This document shows, piece after piece, positions 34,603 to 43,220 of a stretch of DNA of 64,000 nt (the first letter of the stretch is position 1; the number at the start of each line of letters is the position of its first letter). The notes under the pieces were generated by a model that searched no databases, was not told the DNA's origin, and saw only the letters and a program-made list of their open reading frames with translations. The stretch is from NCBI RefSeq assembly GCF_014842975.1, contig NZ_JACYXK010000029.1, forward strand, positions 558,001 through 622,000. The letters are read 5' to 3'. Position numbers and translations under genes: made by a program. This stretch comes from Rhodanobacter sp. DHB23 (GTDB lineage Bacteria > Pseudomonadota > Gammaproteobacteria > Xanthomonadales > Rhodanobacteraceae).

Positions 34603-35496
34603 TCAGGTATCCGCGCCGGTGGCGAACCCTTCGCGCGTGCCGCGATTGAACACGCGGTCCCCCTCCAGCATGTCGGCGGCCGCATGTGCGGGCTCGGTCT
34701 TGAGCTTCGCGTAGATCGGCGTGAAGTCGGGATGGGTGGCTTCGAACAGCTGCTCGAAGCTGTTGATCACGAAATAGGTCTGCTGGTAGGTGTCGATGCG
34801 GTAGCGCGTGCTCATCACGCGCTCCAGGCCGAAGCCGATGCGGTTCGGTGCGGGCGAGTCGAGGCAGTAGATGGATTCGCCCTTGGAGCTGACGATGCCG
34901 GCGCCGTAGATGCGCATGCCTTCACCGGTGTCGATCAGGCCGAATTCCACCGTGTACCAGTACAGGCGCGTGAGGTTCATCAACGCCTCGGGGCCGATGC
35001 GGAACGCCTTCATGCCGCCGCGGCCGTAGGCCTGCATGTAGTCGGCGAACACCGGGTTGAGCAGCAGCGGCACGTGGCCGAACAGGTCGTGGAACAGGTC
35101 GGGTTCGCTGAGGTAGTCGAGCTGGTCCGGCTTGCGGATCCACCAGCTCACCGGGAAGCGGCGGTTGGCGAGGTGGTCGAAGAACACCTCGTCCGGCAGC
35201 AGGCCTTCCACCGCCACCAGCTCCCAGCCGGTGGCCTCGGCCAGCACCTTGTTGAGTTCGGAGAACTTCGGGATGCCACCGTCGCCCAGGCCGAAACGCT
35301 CGACGCCGGCGAGGAACTCCTTGCAGGCGCGCCCGGGCAGCAGTTCGCGCTGGCGCTTGTACAAGGTGTCCCACACCTCGTGGTCGGTGCGCGTGTAGCT
35401 GTCCCACGGCTGCTCGACCACGCCGGTCGCGTAGACCGGGATGTAACCGCGGTCGGTCTGCTGGTGTTCGACCTTGCGGGGCGTGGTGTCTTGCAT
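34603..35496 (-). CDS. phhA: Phenylalanine 4-monooxygenase
   Basis: This 297-aa pterin-dependent aromatic amino acid hydroxylase converts phenylalanine to tyrosine using tetrahydropterin and O2. The iron ligands are the two His of DLFHDLFGHVPLL and the Glu of YWYTVEFGLI. Other family segments are RRFPVSWWIRKPDQLDYL and GAGIVSSKGESIYCL. The length matches bacterial single-domain enzymes. It is divergent from an Lrp-family gene with a 143-bp gap, and the arrangement suggests control by that regulator. A clear intrinsic terminator ends the unit. Confidence 0.96.
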   Translation of the reverse strand: MQDTTPRKVEHQQTDRGYIPVYATGVVEQPWDSYTRTDHEVWDTLYKRQRELLPGRACKEFLAGVERFGLGDGGIPKFSELNKVLAEATGWELVAVEGLLPDEVFFDHLANRRFPVSWWIRKPDQLDYLSEPDLFHDLFGHVPLLLNPVFADYMQAYGRGGMKAFRIGPEALMNLTRLYWYTVEFGLIDTGEGMRIYGAGIVSSKGESIYCLDSPAPNRIGFGLERVMSTRYRIDTYQQTYFVINSFEQLFEATHPDFTPIYAKLKTEPAHAAADMLEGDRVFNRGTREGFATGADT

Positions 35497-35639
35497 GGCG
35501 GGCTCCGGGCTTGCCGATCGCGTGGATGATGACAAGAGCATACGGCGGAGTTGCCGCACGAAGTTTGTGATGTTGCGCAGTGGCGGGCCATGGACGCAAT
35601 ATTCGTGCGCCCAAGGGTAATGGCGTCGAGGTATCGTGC

Positions 35640-36116
35640 ATGACCACACTGGATCGCATCGACCTGCGCCTGCTCGCCGTGCTGCAGACCGAGGGCCGCA
35701 TCACCAATGCCGAGCTGGCCGAGCGGGTGAACCTGTCGCCCTCGGCCTGTCTGCGCCGCCTGCAGCGGCTGGAGGCGGACAAAGTCATCACGGGCTACGC
35801 CGCGCAGGTCGATCCGCAGGTGGTGGGGCTGGGCCTGCAGGCCTTCGTGCGCGTGCAGCTGGTGAAGCACGAGGCGGCGATGATCGAGCGCTTCGTGGAG
35901 CGCATCGGCGGCTGGGACGAGGTGGTGGCCTGCCATGCGCTCACCGGCGACATGGATTACCTGCTGCACGTCTTCGTGGCCGACCTCGCGGACTTCTCGC
36001 GCTTCCTGCTCGACCGCCTGCTCAACGACGCCGGCGTGGCCGACGTGAATTCCAGCTTCGTGCTGCGCACGGTGAAACGTTCGTCGTCGCTCCCACTGGC
36101 GCAATTGGAGCGCTAG
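35640..36116 (+). CDS. Lrp/AsnC-family regulator
   Basis: This 158-aa protein has an N-terminal AsnC helix-turn-helix (LDRIDLRLLAVLQTEGRITNAELAERVNLSPSACLRRLQRLE) and a C-terminal RAM/AsnC ligand domain (VKHEAAMIERFVERIGGWDEVVACHALTGDMDYLLHV). Such regulators bind amino acids. Divergence from phhA points to phenylalanine or tyrosine as effector, which is inference. Its stop codon shares a CTAG with the convergent MFS gene: the TAG stops of both genes overlap within four bases. Confidence 0.92.
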   Translation: MTTLDRIDLRLLAVLQTEGRITNAELAERVNLSPSACLRRLQRLEADKVITGYAAQVDPQVVGLGLQAFVRVQLVKHEAAMIERFVERIGGWDEVVACHALTGDMDYLLHVFVADLADFSRFLLDRLLNDAGVADVNSSFVLRTVKRSSSLPLAQLER

Positions 36117-37396
36117 GCCGCCTCGGCGACCGGCGCGAGCGCATTGCGCGCGCGGCGGATGCGCAACGCGAGGAAGGCCGCCACCACACCGCTCGCGCCG
36201 GCGATCACGAACGGCATCAGGTAGCTGCCCAGTTGCACGCGCAGCACGCCGGCCATGAAGGCCGCCACGGCAGCGCCGACCTGGTGGCCGGCCACCACCC
36301 AGCCGAACACCACCGGCGCGTCGCGCTCGCCGAAGGCCTCGGTGGTGAGGCGCAGCGTGGGCGGCACGGTGGCGATCCAGTCCAGCCCGTAGAACACGCC
36401 GAACAGCGACAGGCTTTGCAGCGAGAAATCCGAATACGGCAGGTAGATCAGCGACAGGCCGCGCAGCCCGTAATAGGCGAACAGCAGCTTGCGCGGGTCG
36501 GCGCGGTCGGTGAGCCAGCCCGAAGCCGTGGTGCCCAGCAGGTCGAAGATGCCCATCATCGCCAGCAGGCTGGCCGCGCGCACCTCGGGGATGCCGTGGT
36601 CGCCGCACAGCGCGATGAAGTGCGTGCCGATCAGGCCGTTGGTGGTGAAGCCGCAGACGAAGAAGGTGGCGAACAGCAACCAGAACGCGCTGCTGCCGCT
36701 GGCCCGCCGCAGCGCACCCAGCGTGAGCGCGAGCAGGTTGCCGGAGGGCATGCCGATGTCGGCGGGTTCGCCGGGCGGTGCACCGTAGCGGGTCAGGCCG
36801 ATGTCGGCCGGGCGCTCCGGCAGCAGCCACAGCACCAGCGGGATCAGCGCCACGCACAGCGCGGCGAGCAGCAGCACCACCGCGCGCCAGCCGGCGTATT
36901 CCGAGAGCGCCGCGAGGCCGGGCAGGAAGATCAGGGTGCCGGTGGCGGTGCTGGCGGTGAGCAGGCCCATCACCAGGCCGCGGTGCGTGCTGAACCAGCG
37001 GCCCGTCACGGTGGCGCTCAGCACCACCGCCACGCAGCCGGTACCCATGCCGGACAGCACGCCCCAGCTCGCCACCAGTTGCCATGGCTGCGTCATCAGC
37101 GCGCTGGATGCCGCGGCGAGGCCCATCACCGCCAGTGCCGACATCAGCACGCGGCGGATGCCGAAGCGCTGCATCAGCGCCGCCGCGAACGGTCCCATCA
37201 GGCCGTACAGCAGGATGCCCACCGCGGCGGCGGCCGAGATGCTGTCGCGGCTCCAGCCGAAGGCGCGGCCCAGCGGCAGCATCAGCACGCCCGGGGTGGC
37301 GCGCATGCCGGCGGAGACCAGCAGGGCGAGGAACACCACGGCCACCACCACGAAGGCGTAGTTCTGGCCGCGAAGGCGGGGGTGCGCTATAGTCAT
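36113..37396 (-). CDS. MFS transporter
   Basis: This 427-aa protein has 12 hydrophobic helices and the MFS loop 2-3 pattern (GPFAAALMQRFGIRRVLMSAL) repeated weakly as ASGWLTDRADPRKLL. It resembles MFS carriers of the monocarboxylate/oxalate-formate-antiporter type more than classical drug pumps. The substrate is unknown. The gene is divergent from a TetR regulator. Two identical inverted operators fill the intergenic region, one touching its start codon, so repression by that TetR protein is very likely. Confidence 0.88.
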   Translation of the reverse strand: MTIAHPRLRGQNYAFVVVAVVFLALLVSAGMRATPGVLMLPLGRAFGWSRDSISAAAAVGILLYGLMGPFAAALMQRFGIRRVLMSALAVMGLAAASSALMTQPWQLVASWGVLSGMGTGCVAVVLSATVTGRWFSTHRGLVMGLLTASTATGTLIFLPGLAALSEYAGWRAVVLLLAALCVALIPLVLWLLPERPADIGLTRYGAPPGEPADIGMPSGNLLALTLGALRRASGSSAFWLLFATFFVCGFTTNGLIGTHFIALCGDHGIPEVRAASLLAMMGIFDLLGTTASGWLTDRADPRKLLFAYYGLRGLSLIYLPYSDFSLQSLSLFGVFYGLDWIATVPPTLRLTTEAFGERDAPVVFGWVVAGHQVGAAVAAFMAGVLRVQLGSYLMPFVIAGASGVVAAFLALRIRRARNALAPVAEAA

Positions 37397-37412
37397 GTTA
37401 CCGATCGGTACG
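37397..37412. promoter_or_regulatory. TetR operator 1, at the MFS start
   Basis: GTTACCGATCGGTACG contains the perfect palindrome TACCGATCGGTA (37399-37410). It is the exact reverse complement of the second operator and directly abuts the MFS start codon. Confidence 0.8.
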
Positions 37413-37431
37413 GTTTGGTTCGCGCAGCATA

Positions 37432-37447
37432 CGTACCGATCGGTAAC
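37432..37447. promoter_or_regulatory. TetR operator 2, upstream of the tetR-like gene
   Basis: CGTACCGATCGGTAAC is the reverse complement of operator 1, with centres 35 bp apart. It lies 20 bp before the TetR-family start codon, consistent with autorepression and joint control of the divergent MFS gene. Confidence 0.8.
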
Positions 37448-37467
37448 ATTGTCAACGAGCACCGATC

Positions 37468-38070
37468 ATGTCCACCCGAGCCAAGCCTGCACCAGCCGCC
37501 GAAGCACCTGCCCGCGCCGCCGACCGCATCCGCGACACCGCCTTCGAACTGTTCTACCGCGAGGGCATCCGCGCCGTCGGCGTGGAGGAGATCGTCAGCC
37601 GCGCCGGCGTCACCAAGCCCAGCCTGTACCGTGCCTACGAATCCAAGGACGAACTGGCGGCGGACTACCTGCGCGACTACAACGAGCGCTTCTGCCGCGT
37701 CTTCGAGGCGCCGTCGGTGGAACATCCCGGCGACCCCAGGGCCCAGCTGCTGGCTTACCTGGACGGCCTGGCCTCGCGCGCCTCCAGCGACGGCTACCGC
37801 GGCTGCGGCCTCACCAACGCGGTGATCGAATACCCCGGGCGCGAGCACCCCGCGCACAAGGTGGCGGTGGAGAGCAAGCGCACCCTGCGCAAGCGCCTGC
37901 GCGAGCTGTGCCGCGCGATGGGCGCCGCCGACGCGGAAACCCTGGCGGACGGCCTGCTGCTGCTGATCGAAGGCAGCTACGTGTCCGGCCAGACCTTCGG
38001 CCGCGGCGGCCCCGCGAAGGCGCTGGGCAAGGTGGCGCGCGCGCTGATCGAGGCCAGCCTCGGCAGCTGA
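37468..38070 (+). CDS. TetR-family repressor
   Basis: This 200-aa protein has an N-terminal TetR helix-turn-helix (RAADRIRDTAFELFYREGIRAVGVEEIVSRAGVTKPSLYRAYESKDEL) and a helical ligand domain. It probably represses its own gene and the divergent MFS pump through the two TACCGATCGGTA operators between them. A near-identical operator in the RND efflux promoter at 57.7 kb suggests a wider regulon. The inducer is unknown. Confidence 0.92.
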   Translation: MSTRAKPAPAAEAPARAADRIRDTAFELFYREGIRAVGVEEIVSRAGVTKPSLYRAYESKDELAADYLRDYNERFCRVFEAPSVEHPGDPRAQLLAYLDGLASRASSDGYRGCGLTNAVIEYPGREHPAHKVAVESKRTLRKRLRELCRAMGAADAETLADGLLLLIEGSYVSGQTFGRGGPAKALGKVARALIEASLGS

Positions 38071-38141
38071 GCGGCCGGTCGCGGAACATGCGCATCGGCA
38101 TGGTCAAACCCGTCGCCGACTGAGGCTAAACTAGCCGACTG

Positions 38142-38942
38142 ATGAGCACCGACGCCCCCGCCGCGCCCCCGCGCAACCCACTGCAACCGCTGCGCTACCT
38201 GTGGCGCGTGCCGTTGCTGCTGCTGCATATCGTGCTGGCGATACTGCTGGCCGCGTTCGTGATGAGCTGGAACCGCAACAGCGTGATGAAGGACGGTCGC
38301 GAGCCGTTCGCGCACAAGCTGATCCGCTGGTGGTCCACCGCCCTGCTGCGCATCTTCGGCCTGCGTTCGGTGCGCATGGGCCAGCCGCTGGCCGACCCGG
38401 TGCTGTTCGTGGCCAACCACACCTCGTGGATCGACATCGTGCTGCTGCATTCGCAGCGCGCGGTCTGTTTCGTGGCCAAGGCGGAGATCGCGCGCTGGCC
38501 GCTGGTGGGCTGGCTGGCGGCCAGCGGCGGCACGATCTTCCATCGTCGCGGCAGCAACCACTCGCTGGCCGCGGTGATGCAGGTGATGGTGGAACGCCTG
38601 CGCGCCGGCCGTTCGGTGGCGGTGTTCCCCGAGGGCGGCACCGGCCACGACGGCGTGCTCAAGGTGTTCCATGCGCGCATCTTCCAGGCCGCACTGGATG
38701 CCGGGACGCAACTGCAGCCGGTGGCGCTGCGCTTCGCGCGCGACGGCAGGCGCATCGTCGACGCCGGCTTCCGCGAACACGAGAGCTTCATGGGCAATTT
38801 CCTGCGCCTGCTCGGCAGCGCGCCGATGGATGCGGAGGTGCACTTCCTGCAGCCCGTGCCGGCCAGCCCCGACGCGCGCCGCAAGATGGCCGAGCTGTCG
38901 CGCGAACGCATCGCCGCGGCGTTGGAGGATCGCGCTGCATGA
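38142..38942 (+). CDS. plsC: 1-acyl-sn-glycerol-3-phosphate acyltransferase
   Basis: This 266-aa membrane enzyme acylates lysophosphatidate to phosphatidate in phospholipid synthesis. One N-terminal membrane helix (LWRVPLLLLHIVLAILLAAFV) is followed by the acyltransferase motifs: NHTSWID (NHx4D), GGTIFHRRG and VFPEGGT. Its stop overlaps the start of the following alpha/beta hydrolase by 4 bp, so the two are coupled. A family member acting on another lysolipid cannot be excluded, because several PlsC-like proteins usually exist per genome. Confidence 0.9.
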   Translation: MSTDAPAAPPRNPLQPLRYLWRVPLLLLHIVLAILLAAFVMSWNRNSVMKDGREPFAHKLIRWWSTALLRIFGLRSVRMGQPLADPVLFVANHTSWIDIVLLHSQRAVCFVAKAEIARWPLVGWLAASGGTIFHRRGSNHSLAAVMQVMVERLRAGRSVAVFPEGGTGHDGVLKVFHARIFQAALDAGTQLQPVALRFARDGRRIVDAGFREHESFMGNFLRLLGSAPMDAEVHFLQPVPASPDARRKMAELSRERIAAALEDRAA

Positions 38943-39958
38943 ACCTGCCGCGCGGAAAGGATTTCCGTCCGCCCTGGCCGCTCACCAGCGGGCATGTCCA
39001 GACCATGCTTTCCTCCAGCGGCGTGCGCCGGCTGCTGCTGCCGCGTACCGCGCATGCGGTGCAGGAAGGCGCCGAAGCGGTGATGGTGGATGGCGGCGGC
39101 GGCGTGCGCCTCACCGGCGCGTTCACCGCGCAAAAGAGCCGCCCCGAAGCGCGCGGACTCGCCGTGCTGTTCCACGGCTGGGAAGGCAGCGTCGATTCCA
39201 CCTACGTGCTGCAGACCGGTAGCCGGCTGCTCGCCGATGGCTGGGACATCTTCCGGCTGAATTTCCGCGACCACGGCGACAGCCACGGGCTCAACGAGGC
39301 GCTGTTTCATTCCTGTCGCATCGACGAGGTGGTGCATGCGCTGGGTGACATCGCCGAGCGCTGGCCGGCGCGCCCGATGGCGCTGATGGGCTTTTCGCTG
39401 GGCGGCAACTTCGCCCTGCGCGCCGCGTTGCAAACCTCGCGCGTCGGCATTCCGCTGGGCTACGTGCTGGCGGTGTGCCCGATCATCGATCCCAGCGAGG
39501 GCCTGTTCTCGCTGGAGGAATCCGCGCCGTGGTTCTACCAGGCGTACTTCATGCGCAAGTGGCGCCATTCGCTGCAGGCCAAGCAGAAGGCCTTTCCGCA
39601 GCACGAGTATTTCGAGATGTCCGAGCTGAAGCAGGACCTGCGCGGCCTGACCGAGGCGATGGTGCTGCGGCATACCGACTTCAAGACGCTGCAGCAGTAC
39701 CTGGACGGCTACTCGGTGGCCGGCGAGGCCATGCTGGCTATGCAGATTCCCGCCACCATCCTCACCGCGCGCGACGACCCGGTGATCCCGGTGGACGCGT
39801 TCGAGCAACTGCGCCTGCCGCCGAACGTGGAGCTGGACATCGCCGATTACGGCGGCCATTGCGGCTTCATCCGCGGCCGCGACATGACCAGCTTCACCGA
39901 CGACTACATCGCGACGCGGTTCAACGCGCTGGCGGACGGCACGCTGGGGAAGGCCTGA
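38939..39958 (+). CDS. YheT-like alpha/beta hydrolase
   Basis: This 339-aa protein of the YheT/ABHD1-3 family begins FRPPWPLTSGHVQTML, the usual family N-terminus. It carries LFHGWEGSVDSTY, the nucleophile elbow MGFSLGGNF, a likely acid in TARDDPVIPVDAF and the His of YGGHCGF. Relatives are esterases or lipases of medium-chain substrates. The translational coupling with plsC suggests a role in lipid turnover. A palindromic repeat cluster follows its stop. Confidence 0.9.
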   Translation: MNLPRGKDFRPPWPLTSGHVQTMLSSSGVRRLLLPRTAHAVQEGAEAVMVDGGGGVRLTGAFTAQKSRPEARGLAVLFHGWEGSVDSTYVLQTGSRLLADGWDIFRLNFRDHGDSHGLNEALFHSCRIDEVVHALGDIAERWPARPMALMGFSLGGNFALRAALQTSRVGIPLGYVLAVCPIIDPSEGLFSLEESAPWFYQAYFMRKWRHSLQAKQKAFPQHEYFEMSELKQDLRGLTEAMVLRHTDFKTLQQYLDGYSVAGEAMLAMQIPATILTARDDPVIPVDAFEQLRLPPNVELDIADYGGHCGFIRGRDMTSFTDDYIATRFNALADGTLGKA

Positions 39959-39970
39959 TCTTGCGCAATT

Positions 39971-40156
39971 CCCCTCTCCCGCTTGCGGGAGAGGGGTTGG
40001 GGGAGCGGGCGCTTTTGCAATCTTGCGAAAGCCGAGCCCTCTCCCGCCCTGACTCGCGCCATCCCTGTCGCTCGCCCCTGCGGGGCCAGCTTCGCTGTTC
40101 CGCAGGCGCATCCTGCGCCTGCAGGTCGGGCACCCTCTCCCGCAGGCGGGAGAGGG
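39971..40156. repeat. Palindromic repeat cluster (family B)
   Basis: Three hairpins lie in the 223-bp gap between convergent genes. The first has 12-bp arms CCCCTCTCCCGC and complement (39971-39982 and 39985-39996). The second is GCAGGCGCA/TGCGCCTGC (40102-40122). The third has 11-bp arms CCCTCTCCCGC and complement (40133-40143 and 40146-40156). The outer two are near copies of each other. The set may also act as a bidirectional terminator. Confidence 0.75.
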
Positions 40157-40181
40157 GTTCACCCGCAACGCTCACGCTGCC

Positions 40182-40412
40182 CTACGGCTCCCGCAACGGA
40201 TCAAGCAAACGCTTCAGGCCGTTGTGGTCGATCTCCAGCATCAGCGCGAGCAACCGGCCGAGTTCGCCGCGCGGGAAACCCTCGCGCGCGAACCATGCGA
40301 GATAGGCGCCGGGCAGGTCGGCGATCAGGTGGCCCTTGTACTTGCCGAACGGCATGCGCATGGTCACCAGCCGCTTGAGATCGTCGCCTTGCAGTTGATC
40401 CGGTTCGCTCAT
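40182..40412 (-). CDS. DUF3820-family small protein
   Basis: This 76-aa protein has the DUF3820 core, TMRMPFGKYKGHLIADLPGAYLAWFAREGFPRGELGRLLALMLEID. The GKYKG and YLxWF elements resemble a small domain also found in some exonuclease-related proteins. The function is not established. It is a single gene, divergent from the PQQ-type dehydrogenase gene with a 78-bp gap, and its 3' end borders a palindromic repeat cluster. Confidence 0.85.
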   Translation of the reverse strand: MSEPDQLQGDDLKRLVTMRMPFGKYKGHLIADLPGAYLAWFAREGFPRGELGRLLALMLEIDHNGLKRLLDPLREP

Positions 40413-40490
40413 GCTGGCGCACGTTAGCAGGGTCGGCGCGCCGCACGGCATGGGTATACGCTTGGCAACCCGTCGACCCGGAGTCGTGCC

Positions 40491-41594
40491 ATGCGCCTGC
40501 GATCGCTCCTGTCCCTGCTTGCCCCGCTGCTGCTTGCCCAGCCCGCGTTCGGCGCGGTGCAGCTGGACAAGCTCACGCTGCCCAGGGGCTTCCACATCGC
40601 GGTGTATTCCGACCAGGTGTCGAACGCGCGCGAAATCGCGCTGGGCGCGAAGGGCACGGTGTTCGTGGGTTCGTTCGGCGTGGGCAAGGTCTACGCGCTC
40701 ACCGACACGCGGCACGACGGCCACGCCGACAAGGTGCGGGTGATCGCCAGCGGCCTGGAAATGCCGATCGGCGTGGCCTTCCACGACGGCGACCTCTATG
40801 TCTCCGCGGTGAGCCGCATCTACGTGCTGCGCGACATCGAGGACCACCTCGACGACCCGCCGAAGCCCGAACTGGTCACCGACAAGCTGCCCACCGAGAC
40901 CCATCACGGCGGCCGCTTCATCGCCTTCGGCCCGGACGGCAAGCTCTACGTGCCGATCGGCGCGCCCTGCAACGTCTGCGACAAGGGCAAGGACTTCGCC
41001 AAGCTCACCCGCATGAATGCCGACGGCAGCGGCGCGCAGGACATCGCCTACGGGATCCGCAACACCGTGGGCTTCGACTGGCGTCCCGGTTCGCACCAGC
41101 TGTGGTTCACCGACAACGGCCGCGACATGATGGGCGACGACATGCCCAGCGACAAATTGAACCGCCTCTCGCACGTGGGCGAGGACTTCGGCTTTCCCTA
41201 TTGCCACCAGGGCGACACCCTCGATCCCGAGTTCGGCAAGGGTCATTCCTGCAAGGACTACACGCCGCCGGTGCTGAAACTCGGCGCGCACGTGGCCTCG
41301 CTGGGCATGCGCTTCTACGAAGGCAAACAGTTCCCGGCCAGCTACAGGGGCGCGATCCTGATCGCCGAACACGGCTCGTGGAACCGCAGCAAGAAATCCG
41401 GCTATCGCGTGATGACCGTGCAACTCGATGGCAACAAGGTGGCCAGCTACCAGCCGCTGATCACCGGCTTCGAACAGGACGAACAGGCCTGGGGCCGCCC
41501 GGTGGACGTGCAGCCGCTGCCCGACGGCAGCGTGCTGGTGAGCGACGATCTGGCGGGTGCGGTTTACCGCGTGACGTACGACGCGAAGGATTAG
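40491..41594 (+). CDS. Secreted PQQ-dependent sugar (sorbosone-type) dehydrogenase
   Basis: This 367-aa protein has a signal peptide (MRLRSLLSLLAPLLLAQPAFG) and a six-bladed beta-propeller of the soluble glucose/sorbosone dehydrogenase type: LPRGFHIAVYSDQV, LTDTRHDGHAD, HHGGRFIAFGPDGKLYVPIG, YGIRNTVGFDWRPG, LWFTDNGRDMMGDD and VDVQPLPDGSVLVSDD. It likely oxidises an aldose or similar sugar in the periplasm with PQQ. A CNVC pair follows the PIGAP segment. The substrate is unknown. Confidence 0.88.
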   Translation: MRLRSLLSLLAPLLLAQPAFGAVQLDKLTLPRGFHIAVYSDQVSNAREIALGAKGTVFVGSFGVGKVYALTDTRHDGHADKVRVIASGLEMPIGVAFHDGDLYVSAVSRIYVLRDIEDHLDDPPKPELVTDKLPTETHHGGRFIAFGPDGKLYVPIGAPCNVCDKGKDFAKLTRMNADGSGAQDIAYGIRNTVGFDWRPGSHQLWFTDNGRDMMGDDMPSDKLNRLSHVGEDFGFPYCHQGDTLDPEFGKGHSCKDYTPPVLKLGAHVASLGMRFYEGKQFPASYRGAILIAEHGSWNRSKKSGYRVMTVQLDGNKVASYQPLITGFEQDEQAWGRPVDVQPLPDGSVLVSDDLAGAVYRVTYDAKD

Positions 41595-41602
41595 TTTTTG
41601 CT

Positions 41603-41690
41603 CGTCATTCCGGCGCAGGCCGGAATCCAGTGACGGCATGGCTCGGTCATGCGTGATCGCCACTGGATCCCGGCCTGCGCCGGGATGACA
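41603..41690. repeat. Long inverted repeat (family C)
   Basis: 30-bp arms at 41603-41632 and 41661-41690 are inverted with about three mismatches. They begin CGTCATTCCGGCGCAGGCCGG, trimmed here. Related arms occur at 51434-51602. The element separates the PQQ-type dehydrogenase gene from the AT-rich orphan. Confidence 0.8.
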
Positions 41691-41745
41691 GGCAAAGAAT
41701 GGTCAGTTCACTCTGGATCGGGTTTTTCGCTTGGAAGAGGGCGTT

Positions 41746-42228
41746 ATGACAAGATCATTGCTGGTAAAAATTTCAATTGGACTGACCATTTTCTTAATGG
41801 TGGGTGCTTATCAACTAATGAAAGTTAGGGAGTTCGCGCCTAATCTGTCGAGCTTCAGCCAAACGACAGATATATCCGGGCCTTCTTCATATCTTCCCAT
41901 CGGGCGTATTGGCTTAAGCCAAATCGATGGGAAAGGATTATATTGTGGAGCAACCTATTCAGGTGGTGGTGCGCCATGTGCTGTACTTTCTAAACTCCCA
42001 GAGGGTAGTAATATTAAAGTGTCAGCGGTAACGCTAAATACAAATCGCGGTGCGATTTTGTATGCCATGAATGTCAAATTCAATTCGCAAGAAATTTACA
42101 AAACAAGTCCAGAAGAGGCTCTTCGAAATTGGCGAATTGGTAGTTACATGAAACTACCAATACTTCCCATGGTTTCAATGGTTTTTTACATTTTGATCTG
42201 TATCGTATTCACTAATTCATCAAGCTAG
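41746..42228 (+). CDS. AT-rich orphan membrane protein of unknown function
   Basis: This 160-aa protein starts at ATG 41746 behind a GAAGAGGG Shine-Dalgarno. Base composition is far lower in G+C than every neighbour (about 40 percent by eye), and codons such as AAA, ATT and TTA, rare elsewhere in the window, are common. An N-terminal hydrophobic helix (LLVKISIGLTIFLMVGAYQL) and a C-terminal one (LPILPMVSMVFYILICIVF) flank a central soluble part with two cysteines (GKGLYCGATYSGGGAPCAVL). No family is recognised. It is probably acquired horizontally. Confidence 0.75.
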   Translation: MTRSLLVKISIGLTIFLMVGAYQLMKVREFAPNLSSFSQTTDISGPSSYLPIGRIGLSQIDGKGLYCGATYSGGGAPCAVLSKLPEGSNIKVSAVTLNTNRGAILYAMNVKFNSQEIYKTSPEEALRNWRIGSYMKLPILPMVSMVFYILICIVFTNSSS

Positions 42229-42293
42229 CGCAAATCACGATCCAGAAAGAACTTCCTCTTCATGCGACACATATCCCCGATCCCGGAGTCCCC

Positions 42294-42908
42294 ATGCAAC
42301 TGCGCAGCGACAACCTCAGCGAGAACCAGCCCATCCCCACCGCCAACGCCTTCGGCAAGCCCGGCCACCCGGTGGCGTTGTCGGACAACCGCAGCCCGCA
42401 CCTGGCTTGGAGGGATGCGCCGCAAGGCACGCGCTCCTTCGTGCTCACCTGCATCGACACCGACGTGCCCAGCCGCGGCGACGATGTGAACAAGGCGGGC
42501 CGCGTGGTGCCCGCCGACCTGCCGCGCGTGGAATTCGTGCACTGGCTGATGGCGAACATTCCCGAGGAATGCGGCGAACTGGGCGAGGGTTCCTGCTGCG
42601 ACGGCATCACGCCGCGCGGCAAGCGCGATCCCATCGGCCCGCCGGGCAGCGTGCAGGGCTTGAACGACTACACCGGCTGGTTCGCGGGCGACGCCGACAT
42701 GGGCGGCGACTACCTCGGCTACGACGGCCCGTGCCCGCCGTGGAACGACAGCATCGTGCACCACTACCATTTCCGCATCCACGCGCTGGACGTGGCGAAG
42801 CTGGACCTGCGCGGCGGCTTCACGCTGGCCGAGTTGCGCGAGGCGATGCGCGGCCACGTGCTGGCGGAGGCGGAGTTGATGGGCACGTACACGATCGCCC
42901 CGTTGTGA
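42294..42908 (+). CDS. YbhB/YbcL-family (PEBP-like) protein
   Basis: This 204-aa protein belongs to the phosphatidylethanolamine-binding/Raf-kinase-inhibitor-like family. It contains [27 protein letters not shown], the VHWLMANIP strand, [24 protein letters not shown] and a C-terminal YTIAPL. It is longer than E. coli YbhB because of an insertion around residues 95-140 ([22 protein letters not shown]). No signal peptide is seen. The ligand and function are unknown. Confidence 0.9.
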   Translation: MQLRSDNLSENQPIPTANAFGKPGHPVALSDNRSPHLAWRDAPQGTRSFVLTCIDTDVPSRGDDVNKAGRVVPADLPRVEFVHWLMANIPEECGELGEGSCCDGITPRGKRDPIGPPGSVQGLNDYTGWFAGDADMGGDYLGYDGPCPPWNDSIVHHYHFRIHALDVAKLDLRGGFTLAELREAMRGHVLAEAELMGTYTIAPL

Positions 42909-43026
42909 ATGCAGGCGTGGAGGCGCCGCGGGCCCGCGCCTTCACGTCCGGAACGCGCCCGTTGTGGATGAATGGCGACACGCGGCCGGCATGCCGTGGT
43001 CGGTATTCGTTCAAGAGGGCAAGGCC

Positions 43027-43185
43027 ATGCTTCACTACGCGCTGATTTTCCTGATCGTCGCCGTCGTCGCCGCTGCGCTGGGCTTCGGCGGTTTCATCGG
43101 GGGCGTGGCGGCGCTGGTCGCGAAGGTCCTGTTCGTCGCGTTCCTGCTCCTGGCGATCGTCGCGTTCCTGCGGCGCGCGAAGTGA
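43027..43185 (+). CDS. DUF1328 small membrane protein (YtjA-like)
   Basis: This 52-aa protein is almost wholly hydrophobic, with two helices ([22 protein letters not shown] and [22 protein letters not shown]). It ends in the basic RRAK and matches the DUF1328/YtjA family. Such proteins are linked to envelope or general stress. It is the first gene of a cluster of small envelope proteins, and the next gene begins 35 bp later. Confidence 0.88.
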   Translation: MLHYALIFLIVAVVAAALGFGGFIGGVAALVAKVLFVAFLLLAIVAFLRRAK

Positions 43186-43220
43186 ATCGACATTCCATGG
43201 CATGGCTTCAAGGAGGCAAC

